A stretch of DNA of 64,000 nt from Verrucomicrobiota bacterium (GTDB lineage Bacteria; Verrucomicrobiota; Verrucomicrobiia; Limisphaerales; JAFGQR01), in the NCBI GenBank assembly GCA_016935555.1, contig JAFGQR010000041.1, positions 47,084-111,083 of the forward strand, given 5' to 3'. This document shows, in pieces, positions 9,698 through 17,826 of this stretch (within the stretch, counting starts at the first letter, position 1; the number at the start of each line of letters is the position of its first letter). Position numbers and translations under genes: made by a program. The notes beneath the pieces are model-generated. The model made no database searches, was not told where the DNA came from, and saw nothing but the letters and a program-made list of their open reading frames with translations.

Positions 9698-10249
9698 TCA
9701 TGAAATCCCCGGCATCGGCCATTCCACCGGCACCGCCACTCGGCGCCCCTGCCGGTCGGTGTAAAACACCTGCCGGTGCCGGACGCCGTATTCGTGGATC
9801 AAACGCGTGATCTTGACGTCGTAACAGCAATACTCCGCAATGTCCAGGAGCCGCCCTTCGCGGAACCACCGGATCGCCTGCATCCCCTCCGCTGTCTTCT
9901 CCACCCCCAGGGTCGCCGCCGCGAGCGAGTCGAGCGACAGCCGATGGGGAAGGGCCTTTTGGAGGTCGAGCATCATGTCCAGCGCCGGCAGCTGCCGCAG
10001 ATCGAGCACCGTGTAGTAATGCAGCACCTCGTAATCGAACCGCACATGGTTGAATCCCACCACCAAATCCGCGCGTTGCAGTTCCCGGATCAGTTCGTCC
10101 ACCTGCGCCTCCCCGTGGATCCGATACCCTCCCGCCGCCGTGCTGTAGGTCACCCCCACGCTCATGCGCATCTCGCGGATGTGGCCCCATCCACCCACCT
10201 CCTCCGCGGATTTCTGGGTTTCGAGGTCGAAATAGACGATGTTGCTCAT
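9698..10249 (-). CDS. DEDDy-type 3'-5' exonuclease / RNase H-like protein
   Basis: A 183-residue protein with a complete DEDD nuclease core. Exo I is FDLET (Asp8, Glu10), Exo II is VVGFNHVRFDYEVL (Asn67, Asp72), and Exo III is EYCCYDVKITR, where Tyr140 and Asp144 give the YxxxD of the DEDDy subclass. It resembles the YprB ribonuclease-H-like family often annotated as helicase-associated or predicted exonuclease; here it stands alone with no fused helicase or TPR. Substrate (DNA or RNA) cannot be told from sequence. The start at 10249 gives the canonical short lead MSNIVYFDLET. It is 118 bases downstream of the FKBP gene and may be expressed with it. Confidence 0.85.
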   Translation of the reverse strand: MSNIVYFDLETQKSAEEVGGWGHIREMRMSVGVTYSTAAGGYRIHGEAQVDELIRELQRADLVVGFNHVRFDYEVLHYYTVLDLRQLPALDMMLDLQKALPHRLSLDSLAAATLGVEKTAEGMQAIRWFREGRLLDIAEYCCYDVKITRLIHEYGVRHRQVFYTDRQGRRVAVPVEWPMPGIS

Positions 10250-10367
10250 GGGTTGCCGCGCGTGATCACGAGCCTTGTTCCGGCACAGGGCGCGAGACGG
10301 AGCCGCCGGTTCCAGGGCGGGGCCGGGTCCTGGTGACGGGGTTCTGGGAAGGCCGCTCCCGGCGTGG

Positions 10368-11060
10368 TCAGCTGGGTTTTTTGATGTCGATCAGCTCGAT
10401 GTCGAACTGCAGCACCGAGTGGGGCGGAATGCTCGGGCGCCCATGTTCGCCGTAGGCCAGGCCGGGCGGGATTGCGAGCTGCCATTTGGAGCCCACGGGC
10501 ATCATCAGGAGCGCCTCCGTCCAGCCCTTGATCACGCCCGTCACTCCAAACGTCGCGGGCTCGCCGCGTTTGTAGGAGCTGTCGAATTCGGTGCCGTTGA
10601 TGAGAGTGCCGCGGTAATGGACCACGACCGTGTCGTTGGTGGCGGGTTTGGCGCCGCTGCCCATGGTGATGACGCGGTATTGGAGGCCGCTGGGAGTGAC
10701 CTTCACGCCTTCCTTCTTGCGGTTCTCCGCGAGAAAGGCTTCGCCGGCTTTGAGGTTCTCCGCGCCCTCGGCCTTGCGCCTGGCCTGCTGCTTTTCGCGG
10801 AGGTCCTTCTGGAAGGCCTGCATCACGTCGCGCGCCTCCGCCTCGGTCAGAAGCGTCTTGCCGCCGCCCAGCGCGTCTTTCAGGCCGTCGAGATACCGCT
10901 GCGGGTTGATCTCCACCCCGCTTTGCTTCAGGGACCGGCCCATGTTCATGCCCAGCATGTAACTTACCTTGTCCTTGGTGTCGGTGAAGGGAGGAGGGTC
11001 TGCCGCCACGAGCGTCAATGCCGCGCCGGCGATCACGAGTGTGGTCCACGCTAGTCTCAT
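10368..11060 (-). CDS. Secreted FKBP-type peptidyl-prolyl cis-trans isomerase
   Basis: A 230-residue protein with a Sec signal peptide (MRLAWTTLVIAGAALTLVAA, cleavage probably after residue 20). The FKBP_N dimerisation domain (about 25-115) contains KDKVSYMLGMNMGRSLKQSG and the helical QRYLDGLKDALGG region. The catalytic FKBP_C domain (about 125-228) shows GLQYRVITMGSG, DTVVVHYRGTLINGTEFDSS, VIKGWTEALLMMPVGSKWQL, IPPGLAYGEHG and LQFDIELIDI. This is the FkpA/Mip architecture and length, so it most likely assists folding of exported proteins in the periplasm. An upstream in-frame ATG at 11207 was rejected because it would bury the signal peptide. It is divergent from hisI with 178 bases between the starts. 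Confidence 0.92.
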   Translation of the reverse strand: MRLAWTTLVIAGAALTLVAADPPPFTDTKDKVSYMLGMNMGRSLKQSGVEINPQRYLDGLKDALGGGKTLLTEAEARDVMQAFQKDLREKQQARRKAEGAENLKAGEAFLAENRKKEGVKVTPSGLQYRVITMGSGAKPATNDTVVVHYRGTLINGTEFDSSYKRGEPATFGVTGVIKGWTEALLMMPVGSKWQLAIPPGLAYGEHGRPSIPPHSVLQFDIELIDIKKPS

Positions 11061-11201
11061 AATGCCTTTTGTTCGTTGTCTGCAGGTCGCCGCGGGCGAA
11101 ACCAGTTCGGCCCGGAAACAACCGGGTTCAAGTTTGAGGCGCCACCCTAGTGGGGAAACAACGGACGTCAAGCCGAGAAGCGCCCACGCCGTCGCAGCGG
11201 C

Positions 11202-11229
11202 TTGCATTCCGGCGGGACCGACTTAGAAT
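11202..11229 (+). promoter_or_regulatory. Candidate sigma-70-type promoter for hisI
   Basis: TTGCAT (11202-11207), a 16-base spacer, then TAGAAT (11224-11229). The -10 matches the consensus at 5 of 6 positions. Transcription would start near 11236, only a few bases before the GTG start at 11239, which suggests a leaderless or nearly leaderless message if the promoter is real. Confidence 0.4.
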
Positions 11230-11238
11230 GGGCGCGTT

Positions 11239-11628
11239 GTGAGCTTTTATGATCAACTCAAGTTCAATGCCGAGGGCCTGATCCCGGCCATCATCCAGGA
11301 GCACGGCACCGGCCGCGTTTTGATGATGGCCTGGATGAACCGGGCCTCGCTGGAACAAACCCTCGCCACCCGCAAGACCCATTTCTGGAGCCGCTCGCGC
11401 CGTGTCCTCTGGATGAAAGGCGAGACCAGCGGCCACACGCAGACGGTGCGGGGGGTGGCGTTTGATTGCGACGGGGACACGCTGCTGATCCAGGTGGACC
11501 AGGTCGGGGCGGCCTGCCACGAGGGATATCGCTCGTGTTTTTTCCGCTCGGTCGATGAGGGGGGCGAGACGTTCACGATCAGCGAACCGCAACTGGCGAC
11601 GCCGGAGCAGATCTACGGCAGGACATGA
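11239..11628 (+). CDS. hisI: Phosphoribosyl-AMP cyclohydrolase
   Basis: A 129-residue enzyme of histidine biosynthesis (third step, opening the adenine ring of phosphoribosyl-AMP). Visible are [36 protein letters not shown], the metal-binding DCDGD run (family DxDxD) and the zinc-ligand cysteine regions [14 protein letters not shown]. It is a stand-alone cyclohydrolase without a fused HisE pyrophosphohydrolase. The start is a GTG; the nearby ATG at 11250 is out of frame, and the GTG gives the expected N-terminal sequence SFYDQLKFN. Its last codon overlaps the next gene as ATGA. No other his genes are in the window. Confidence 0.96.
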   Translation: MSFYDQLKFNAEGLIPAIIQEHGTGRVLMMAWMNRASLEQTLATRKTHFWSRSRRVLWMKGETSGHTQTVRGVAFDCDGDTLLIQVDQVGAACHEGYRSCFFRSVDEGGETFTISEPQLATPEQIYGRT

Positions 11629-12179
11629 TGGCCCCGTGCGTCCCATTCGGCAGCCGGGAATACCTGACCTACCTGCTGCTTCTGCTGGTCGCACGCGCCA
11701 CCGACTTCCTCAGCACCTGGATCGCCACCCCCAACCTGGTGCTCGAAGCCAATCCCATCGCCCGCAAACTCGGCTGGCGCTGGGGCATCCTCCTCAACCT
11801 CGGCCTGTGCGGCGGCTTCGCCGCGTGGCCTCTCCCCGCCATCATCATCGTCACCACCAGCGCCCTCGTCGCCGCCCGCAATTTCCAGTCCGCGTGGATC
11901 ATGCACAGCGCCGGCGAGGAGAGTTACCGGGACTGGTTTCTCGAACGCCTCGAGGCGACCCAGCCCGCCATGTTCCTGTTCTGTGTGCTCGCCCAATCCC
12001 TCCTCACCGCCGCCGTCGGCGCCGCCCTGGTCCTCTTCAGCCCGTCCGACCAGGAAATCCCCCTCGGCATCGGCATGGGCATCCTCGCCTACGCCTTCGC
12101 CATCACCGCCTACACCCTGGCCGCCCAGTGGCGCCACCACCGTTACGCCCGGCGGCGCCACGGGCTTCTCGAACCATGA
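11625..12179 (+). CDS. Small integral membrane protein, function unknown
   Basis: A 184-residue protein with about four hydrophobic helices: residues 13-30 ([18 protein letters not shown]), 50-80 ([20 protein letters not shown], continuing IIIV), 110-135 ([20 protein letters not shown]) and 148-168 ([20 protein letters not shown]). The stretch [10 protein letters not shown] with [11 protein letters not shown] recalls small membrane proteins with a D-x-x-ST plus E-x-NP motif, but I cannot name a family with confidence. The C-terminus is basic ([10 protein letters not shown]), placing it on the cytoplasmic side. The start overlaps the hisI stop (ATGA), so it is translationally coupled to hisI. 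Function should not be inferred from hisI. Confidence 0.75.
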   Translation: MMAPCVPFGSREYLTYLLLLLVARATDFLSTWIATPNLVLEANPIARKLGWRWGILLNLGLCGGFAAWPLPAIIIVTTSALVAARNFQSAWIMHSAGEESYRDWFLERLEATQPAMFLFCVLAQSLLTAAVGAALVLFSPSDQEIPLGIGMGILAYAFAITAYTLAAQWRHHRYARRRHGLLEP

Positions 12180-12294
12180 AGCGGCACACCGTCCTGCCGC
12201 GCGCCGGTCAGCCCGCGGGCCCGCGGGAAAGGAGCCCGCACCCCGGCGCCTCACCGTCCCCCTGCGCATGCCGCAGGCCGCATTGCGCCCTCCC

Positions 12295-13818
12295 ATGTAC
12301 CAGCCCCTCCTCCCCGCGTTCAAACGCCTGGCCGCCCAAGGCAACCTGATCCCGGTCACCCGCACGCTGCTGGCCGATGTCGAGACGCCTCTTTCCGCGT
12401 ATCGCAAAATCCGTGGCGAGGGCGAATCGTTTCTGCTCGAATCGGTGGAGGGCGGGGAGCACCTCAGCCGCTACTCGTTTGTCGGGTGCTCGCCGCGGGC
12501 CGTGATTCGCCAATACGGCGACCAGGTGGAGGTCATGGAGGGCGGCAAGGTCACCCTGCGCCATGCCGTCCGGCCCGCCGGCGATCCCCGGGGCGGCCCG
12601 GCCGTGAAAGACGGGCTGGAGGTGGTCGAGCGGATGCTGGCCCGTTACCGGGCCGTGTCGCTGCCCACTCTCCCGCGGTTCACCGGGGGCGCCGTCGGGT
12701 TTGTCGCCTACGAATTCATCCACGACGTCGAGCCCGTGGTGCCGCGCCCGCCGAACGATGAGCTGGGCACGCCCACCATGTATTGGCTGCTCGTGGACAA
12801 ACTGCTCATCTTCGACCGTGTCGCCCAAACCCTCACCGTGCTGGTCAACGCCCTGGTCGAGCACCCGAACCAGGCCGAAGCCGCCTACGACCTCGCCGTG
12901 GGCGAGATCCTCCGGCTGGTCGCACGGCTCCGGCAGCCCCTCGAACTGGTGCCCGTCACCGTCCCCGCCGACGTTCCCGAGGCGCCGTTCGTGTCGAACA
13001 TGCCCCGGGAACGGTTTCTCGCCAACGTCATCAAGGCCAAACAATACATCGTCGCCGGCGACATCATCCAGGTCGTCGGCTCCCAGCGCCTCGCCATCCC
13101 CGTGCACGCGTCGCCGCTCGACATCTACCGCGCGGCGCGCTCGATCAATCCTTCGCCCTACATGTTCCTGTTCGAGCTCGACGGCTTCGCTCTCGCCGGC
13201 GCCTCCCCGGAGATGCACGTCCGCTGCGAAGACCGCAAGGTGGAGATCCGCCCGATCGCCGGCACGCGCGCCCGGGGCGGCACCGCGGAGGAGGATCGCG
13301 TCCGCGAACGCGAATTGCGGGACGACCCGAAGGAGCGCGCCGAGCATGTCATGCTGGTCGACCTGGCGCGCAACGACCTGGGCCGCGTGTGCGATTACGG
13401 AACCGTCCGGGTCAAAGACCTCATGGCCGTCGAACGCTACAGCCATGTCATGCACCTCGTCTCCCAGGTCGAGGGCCGCCTCAACCCCGACCGCACCCTC
13501 TATGACCTTGTCCGCGCCACTTTTCCCGCCGGCACCCTCTCCGGCGCCCCCAAGGTCCGCGCCATGCAGATCATCGCCGAACTCGAAAACACCACCCGCG
13601 GCCCCTACGGCGGCTGCGTCGGCTACTTCTCCTTCAACGGCAACCTCGATTGCTGCATCACCATCCGCACCGCCCTCATCAAAGGCCAGCACGCCTACGT
13701 CCAGGCCGGCGGCGGCTGGGTCAACGACTCCACGCCGGAAGCCGAGTACGAGGAAACAGTCAACAAGGCCAAAGCCATGCTCAAAGCCGTCGCCCTCGCC
13801 GAGGGCTTCACCCGCTAG
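12295..13818 (+). CDS. trpE: Anthranilate synthase component I
   Basis: A 507-residue chorismate-binding enzyme that converts chorismate to anthranilate in tryptophan synthesis. The N-terminal domain has the feedback-site motif FLLESVEGGEHLSRYSFVG; the catalytic domain has YMFLFELDGFALAGASPEM, RPIAGTRARGG, ERAEHVMLVDLARNDLGRVC, FPAGTLSGAPKVRAMQII, YGGCVGYFSFNGNLDCCITI and the C-terminal QAGGGWVNDSTPEAEYEETV. The start at 12295 (MYQPLLPAFKRLAAQGNLIP) matches the usual family N-terminus; an ATG at 12268 would add nine residues. The glutaminase subunit trpG is not adjacent, so it must be encoded elsewhere. It is 115 bases after the membrane protein gene. Feedback regulation by tryptophan is expected from the LLES motif. 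Confidence 0.95.
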   Translation: MYQPLLPAFKRLAAQGNLIPVTRTLLADVETPLSAYRKIRGEGESFLLESVEGGEHLSRYSFVGCSPRAVIRQYGDQVEVMEGGKVTLRHAVRPAGDPRGGPAVKDGLEVVERMLARYRAVSLPTLPRFTGGAVGFVAYEFIHDVEPVVPRPPNDELGTPTMYWLLVDKLLIFDRVAQTLTVLVNALVEHPNQAEAAYDLAVGEILRLVARLRQPLELVPVTVPADVPEAPFVSNMPRERFLANVIKAKQYIVAGDIIQVVGSQRLAIPVHASPLDIYRAARSINPSPYMFLFELDGFALAGASPEMHVRCEDRKVEIRPIAGTRARGGTAEEDRVRERELRDDPKERAEHVMLVDLARNDLGRVCDYGTVRVKDLMAVERYSHVMHLVSQVEGRLNPDRTLYDLVRATFPAGTLSGAPKVRAMQIIAELENTTRGPYGGCVGYFSFNGNLDCCITIRTALIKGQHAYVQAGGGWVNDSTPEAEYEETVNKAKAMLKAVALAEGFTR

Positions 13819-13887
13819 AATGCTTGAGTTTTCACCTGCTTTCTCAACAGATCAAGTTTTGCCGGAAATGGAAAACTCAAGGATTCT
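13817..13887 (+). other. Stop-codon-overlapping inverted repeat after trpE
   Basis: Arms at 13817-13833 and 13871-13887 pair over 17 bases with one mismatch (11 consecutive pairs, CTTGAGTTTTC with GAAAACTCAAG), separated by 37 bases. The left arm includes the last two bases of the trpE stop. The loop is long for an intrinsic terminator and no T-tract follows, so it may instead stabilise the 3' end or be a repeat remnant. Confidence 0.4.
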
Positions 13888-13976
13888 CAGCCCCCGCTGC
13901 GCGGGACGTGTTCCATCCCATCCTCGTCGCTTTTTTGCATGGCATCCCGCCGCCGGCGGTGAATACTCGGCCTGCG

Positions 13977-14585
13977 ATGATCGCGTTCCTTAACGGCACC
14001 CTTGTCAGCGCCCTGCCCACGCAGGTCACCCTGGAGGTGCACGGCGTCGGCTACGAAGTCCTCATCCCCCTGTCCTCCTTCCACCAATTGCCCGCTCCCG
14101 GCTCCGAGCTCCGCCTCCTCACGCACCTGCACGTCCGTGACGATGCCCACGTGCTCTACGGCTTCATGACCGCCGCCGAACGCGACCTGTTCCGCCTCCT
14201 CATCCACGCCGTCAGCGGCATCGGCCCCAAAATCGCCCTCAACATCCTCAGCGGCATGACCCCCGTGGCGTTTCGCGGCGCCGTCGCACGCGCCGACACC
14301 AAGGCCCTCTCCCAGATCTCCGGCGTGGGCAGGAAAACCGCCGAACGCATCGTCGTCGAACTCAAGGACAAAATAGGCGCCCTCGGCGCCTGGGAAGCCG
14401 CCAGCGCCGAACGCGGCCTTTCCCCTGAAGACCAGAAACTCAACGACGCCGTCCTGGCCCTGATCGCTCTTGGCTTCAAACCCCCGGAGGCCCACGACGC
14501 CGTGCGAGGCGCCCGGACCGCGCTCGGCGCCCAAGCCACCGTCGAAGACCTCGTCCGCGCCTGTCTCAAACAAGGCGCCGCATGA
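13977..14585 (+). CDS. ruvA: Holliday junction DNA helicase subunit RuvA
   Basis: A 202-residue protein that binds four-way DNA junctions and loads RuvB for branch migration. Domain I (OB fold, 1-63) begins MIAFLNGTLVSALPTQVTLE and contains EVHGVGYEVLIPLSS; domain II has paired helix-hairpin-helix motifs (LLIHAVSGIGPKIALNILSG and ALSQISGVGRKTAERIVVEL); the C-terminal domain III (about 150-202) that contacts RuvB is present (LNDAVLALIALGFKPPEAHD). Length is normal. ruvB and ruvC are not adjacent. The start ATG was chosen over several in-frame upstream codons because MIAFLNG is the conserved N-terminus. Its stop overlaps the next gene as ATGA. Confidence 0.96.
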   Translation: MIAFLNGTLVSALPTQVTLEVHGVGYEVLIPLSSFHQLPAPGSELRLLTHLHVRDDAHVLYGFMTAAERDLFRLLIHAVSGIGPKIALNILSGMTPVAFRGAVARADTKALSQISGVGRKTAERIVVELKDKIGALGAWEAASAERGLSPEDQKLNDAVLALIALGFKPPEAHDAVRGARTALGAQATVEDLVRACLKQGAA

Positions 14586-15307
14586 ACGCTCCATCGTCCG
14601 CGCCTCCCACGCCCCAACCCCGCCGCAGTGGCATCATCGTGCCCCACTCTCTCCGGTGGCCCCAACGTCTCGTCGCGTTCCTCATCTGTCTGTTGATCCG
14701 CGGCCTCGGCGCCACGCTACGCTTCCAGTGGCATTTTGCCCCCGCCGTGCTCGAACGCGAGCCGCGCCCGGCGATCTTGTGCACCTGGCACAACCGCCTC
14801 GCTCTCGCCCTGATCCTCTACCGCCATTACGTCCGCCAGCGCCGCCAACCGTTCCGCATGGCCGCCATGGTCAGCGCCAGCAAGGACGGCGCCGTCGTCG
14901 CCCGCATCCTCCAACACTTCCGCGTCCAGCCCGTCCGCGGTTCCTCCAGCCGCCGCGGCCCCCAGGCCCTCCTCGAAATGACCGGCTGGGCCGAGCGCGG
15001 CTACGATCTCGCCGTCACCCCCGACGGCCCCCGGGGCCCCCGCTACCGCGCCCAGGACGGCGCCGTCTCCCTCGCCCAAGTCACCGGCCTGCCCATCATC
15101 CCCGCCTCCTGCCATATCCGCTGGAAAAAGTGCATGGGAAGCTGGGACGGATTCCAAATTCCCCTCCCGTTCAGCAGGGTCGTCGTGCGCTTCGGCGAAC
15201 CCATGGCCGTCCCCCGCGATGTCTCCGAACCCGACCGCGAACGGTTCCGCGGCCAGCTCGAACAGATTCTGATCGCGCTCGGAGACGATTCCCCCCACAG
15301 CCCCTGA
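14582..15307 (+). CDS. DUF374 lysophospholipid acyltransferase-like protein
   Basis: A 241-residue protein. The N-terminal hydrophobic stretch (RLVAFLICLLIRGLGATLRF, about 23-42) is a probable membrane anchor. The body is the DUF374/LPLAT fold: ILCTWHNRLALALIL carries the acyltransferase histidine, AAMVSASKDGAVVARIL and VRGSSSRRGPQALLEM are characteristic of DUF374, and AVTPDGPRGPRY is the glycine-rich acceptor motif. The C-terminal part shows VVVRFGEPMAVPRDV. DUF374 members are proposed to acylate lipid A-type or related envelope lipids, but the exact substrate here is not predictable. The start overlaps the ruvA stop (ATGA). A candidate terminator begins just before its stop codon. Confidence 0.88.
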   Translation: MNAPSSAPPTPQPRRSGIIVPHSLRWPQRLVAFLICLLIRGLGATLRFQWHFAPAVLEREPRPAILCTWHNRLALALILYRHYVRQRRQPFRMAAMVSASKDGAVVARILQHFRVQPVRGSSSRRGPQALLEMTGWAERGYDLAVTPDGPRGPRYRAQDGAVSLAQVTGLPIIPASCHIRWKKCMGSWDGFQIPLPFSRVVVRFGEPMAVPRDVSEPDRERFRGQLEQILIALGDDSPHSP

Positions 15308-15328
15308 CCCGGAGCGGGGGCGCTTTTT
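15300..15328 (+). terminator. Candidate intrinsic terminator after the DUF374 gene
   Basis: A GCCCCT arm (15300-15305) pairs with GGGGGC (15316-15321, one G-T pair) across a 10-base loop, followed by CGC and a run of five T (15324-15328). The hairpin starts inside the last codons of the gene. It faces the convergent helicase gene, whose stop is at 15421. Confidence 0.45.
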
Positions 15329-15420
15329 GAATCCGCACATGGCGGCGCTCGTGTCCATGGGCGCCGGTTTGCGCGCGGACGATCCGACCGGCCGGCTGCT
15401 CCTTCGAACATGCGGGGCCG

Positions 15421-17454
15421 TTAGCCGACCGCGGAGCGCATGGCGGAGAAGTAGTCCTTGCCGCGGCGGACGTCCACCGGGCGGCTGGCGCTGTGGCTGG
15501 CGTCTTCGAGCAAATCGGGCGGCAGCTCGCGCAGGAAGGAGGACGGGTGGCAGGGGAGGGCCTGGCCGTATTTCTTGCGGCTCAGGCAGTGGCTGAGGGT
15601 GAGGGAGGTCATGGCCCGCGTGATCGCCACATAAAACAGCCGGCGCTCCTCGTCGAGCGTCCCTTCCTCCTTGGAGCGCGCGTGCGGCAGGAGGCCCTCC
15701 TCGAGGCCGACCAGGTGGACATGGGGGAACTCGAGCCCCTTGCAGCTGTGGATGGTGATGAGCGTCACCGCGTCGTCCCGACGCTCCTCGTCGTCGTCGC
15801 GTTCGGCGTTCAGCGCGAGGTCTTCGAGAACGTTCTGCAGGCGTTCCTCCGCCGGCGCGGCAGGATCGATTGTGGGCGCGTCGAGCTCGGCAAGCAGCTC
15901 CTTGAGATGGCGCACCCGATTGTCGGCGGTCTCCGCGTTTTTTTCCGAGCGCCGCAGGTCGTCGACGTAACCGAGCTCGGCGAGAACGCGCTCGGCCCAG
16001 GGGCGGAGGGGCAGGGCGGGATTGGCGGTGAGCGGGGCGCGGGTCTTGTCGAGAAAGTCGAGGAAGGCGCGGATGGCCTGGCGGGCCCTGGGGGGGAACT
16101 GGGCCTGGACCTCGGGGTGGCGCATGGCGGCATAGACGGAGCAATGGCGCTGCTGGCTGGCGGCCAGGAGACGTTCCATGGTGGGCTCGCTCAGGCCGCG
16201 GGCGGGCACGTTGGCGATGCGGAGGAGGCTGACCTCGTCGTGCGGGTTGAGAAGAACCTTGAGGTAGGCGAGGAGATCGCGCACTTCGCGCCGGTCGAAA
16301 AAGCTCTGGCCGCCGATGAGATGGTAGGGGACATGGGCGGCGCGAAGCGCGATTTCAAGGGGGCGGGACTGCGGGTTGGTGCGGAAGAGGATGGCGTGAT
16401 GGCGCCACGGGATGCGGCGGGCGAGGCGGGCAAACTCGATTTCCTCGACCACGGTGCGGGCTTCGTCGTCGTCGTTCTCGAAGGTGTGGAGCCGGATCGG
16501 GTCGCCGTGACCCTGCCGGGACCAGAGGCGCTTGCCGCGGCGGCGGGTGTTGTGCCGGATGAGGGCGTTGGCGGCGTCAAGGATGCAGCGGGTGGAACGG
16601 TAATTCTGTTCGAGCTTGATGATTTTGACGTCGGCGAAGTGTTTGTCGAGGTCGAGCAGGTTGGCGATCTGGGCGCCGCGCCAGCCGTAGATGCTCTGGT
16701 CGTCGTCGCCCACGACGCACAGGTTGCGGTGTTTTGCGGCGAGCAGTTGGACGATGCGGAACTGGAGGGCGTTGGTGTCCTGGTATTCGTCGACCATGAT
16801 GTGGCGGTAGGCGTCGCGGCAGCTCTCGAGCACCGCGGGATGCTCCTCGAACAGGCGCAGCGTCAGCAGCAGCAGATCGTCGAAATCCACCGCGTTGCAG
16901 GCGCGCAGCGCCGATGCATACCGCGCCCGGATGTGCCGCGCCAGCGCCGCCCCGCTCTCGTCCGCAAACGCCCCGTCCGCGAGCGACCCGTTCTTCAGGC
17001 GGCTCAGAAAACGCAGCACCGCGTTCGGGTCGGTTTTCTCACCCGGAGCGGACAGGCGGCTGAGGATTTTGCGGAGGGCGCCGAGCTGTTCGGATTCGTT
17101 GTAGATGGTGAAATTCTTCTTGTAGCCCAGCCGCTCGATGTGCCGGCGCAAAAGCCGCGCCCCCAGCGCGTGAAACGTCGATATGGCCGGACCTGTCGCC
17201 TCGGGCGTGTCGTGGGCGGCGGCCCGGCGGGGCAGCAACTGGGCGACGCGCTCCTTCATTTCCCGGGCGGCCTTGTTGGTGAACGTGACGGCCAGGATGT
17301 GGCCCGGAGCCACCCCGCGCTCGATCAGGTGCGCGATGCGGTAGGTGATCACCCGGGTCTTCCCGGTGCCGGCGCCGGCGAGAATCAGGACGGGGCCGTG
17401 AACGGTTTCCACGGCCTGGCGCTGTTGCGGATTGAGCGAACTGAGGTTCAACAC
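15421..17454 (-). CDS. UvrD/Rep/PcrA-type ATP-dependent DNA helicase
   Basis: A superfamily 1A 3'-5' helicase of about 677 residues, close to Rep length. All motifs are visible: LNPQQRQAVETVHGPVLILA then GAGTGKT (Walker A), VDEYQDTN (motif II), GDDDQSIYGWRGA (III), LEQNYRSTRCILDAANALI (IV), TIHSCKGLEFPHVHLVGLEE (V) and EERRLFYVAITRAMTSL (VI). Domain 2B is of normal size; the C-terminal PcrA-type extension is short. There is no good ATG; a GTG at 17454 gives VLNLSSLNPQQ, the expected N-terminus, while another GTG at 17520 would add 22 residues without conservation. Roles in replication restart or nucleotide excision repair are both possible, so no symbol is given. Confidence 0.93.
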   Translation of the reverse strand: MLNLSSLNPQQRQAVETVHGPVLILAGAGTGKTRVITYRIAHLIERGVAPGHILAVTFTNKAAREMKERVAQLLPRRAAAHDTPEATGPAISTFHALGARLLRRHIERLGYKKNFTIYNESEQLGALRKILSRLSAPGEKTDPNAVLRFLSRLKNGSLADGAFADESGAALARHIRARYASALRACNAVDFDDLLLLTLRLFEEHPAVLESCRDAYRHIMVDEYQDTNALQFRIVQLLAAKHRNLCVVGDDDQSIYGWRGAQIANLLDLDKHFADVKIIKLEQNYRSTRCILDAANALIRHNTRRRGKRLWSRQGHGDPIRLHTFENDDDEARTVVEEIEFARLARRIPWRHHAILFRTNPQSRPLEIALRAAHVPYHLIGGQSFFDRREVRDLLAYLKVLLNPHDEVSLLRIANVPARGLSEPTMERLLAASQQRHCSVYAAMRHPEVQAQFPPRARQAIRAFLDFLDKTRAPLTANPALPLRPWAERVLAELGYVDDLRRSEKNAETADNRVRHLKELLAELDAPTIDPAAPAEERLQNVLEDLALNAERDDDEERRDDAVTLITIHSCKGLEFPHVHLVGLEEGLLPHARSKEEGTLDEERRLFYVAITRAMTSLTLSHCLSRKKYGQALPCHPSSFLRELPPDLLEDASHSASRPVDVRRGKDYFSAMRSAVG

Positions 17455-17826
17455 CGCGCGCAGTGTAGGACTGCGCCCGGGGGAGGCAAGCGGTTCCGGC
17501 ACAAGGCACAGGCGTTCCACCGAAACGGCCTGCGTTCAAAGGCCCGAAACTCGGCCGCCTGGGCAAGCGCCGAGCCCTGAGCGAGTCAACAGGCGCCGCC
17601 CTTGGGGCATTCCACCTCGTTTTCAGCGTCAGGGCCATCCTATCACCGAGGAACGAACGCGTTTTGGATTTGGGGCATTGGGGCTTGTTTCGAATTCGGA
17701 TTTCGGATTTGTGATTAGGGATCGACTGGGCCGTTCTCCTCAGCCAACGCGGGAAAACACCGCGTCAAACTTCAGCATGTTCCGTGAAGTGTAACAGGAT
17801 TCCCGACATGGCCGGGGACGACGATT
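17455..17826. other. Intergenic region, about 370 bases, no gene
   Basis: Between the helicase start and the stop of the metallophosphoesterase gene. No protein-like frame was found. A locally AT-richer patch at about 17660-17720 contains degenerate short repeats (GGGGCATTGGGGC and ATTCGGATTTCGGATTTG), unlike the surrounding GC-rich DNA. It may hold the helicase promoter and a terminator for neither gene could be defined. Confidence 0.5.
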
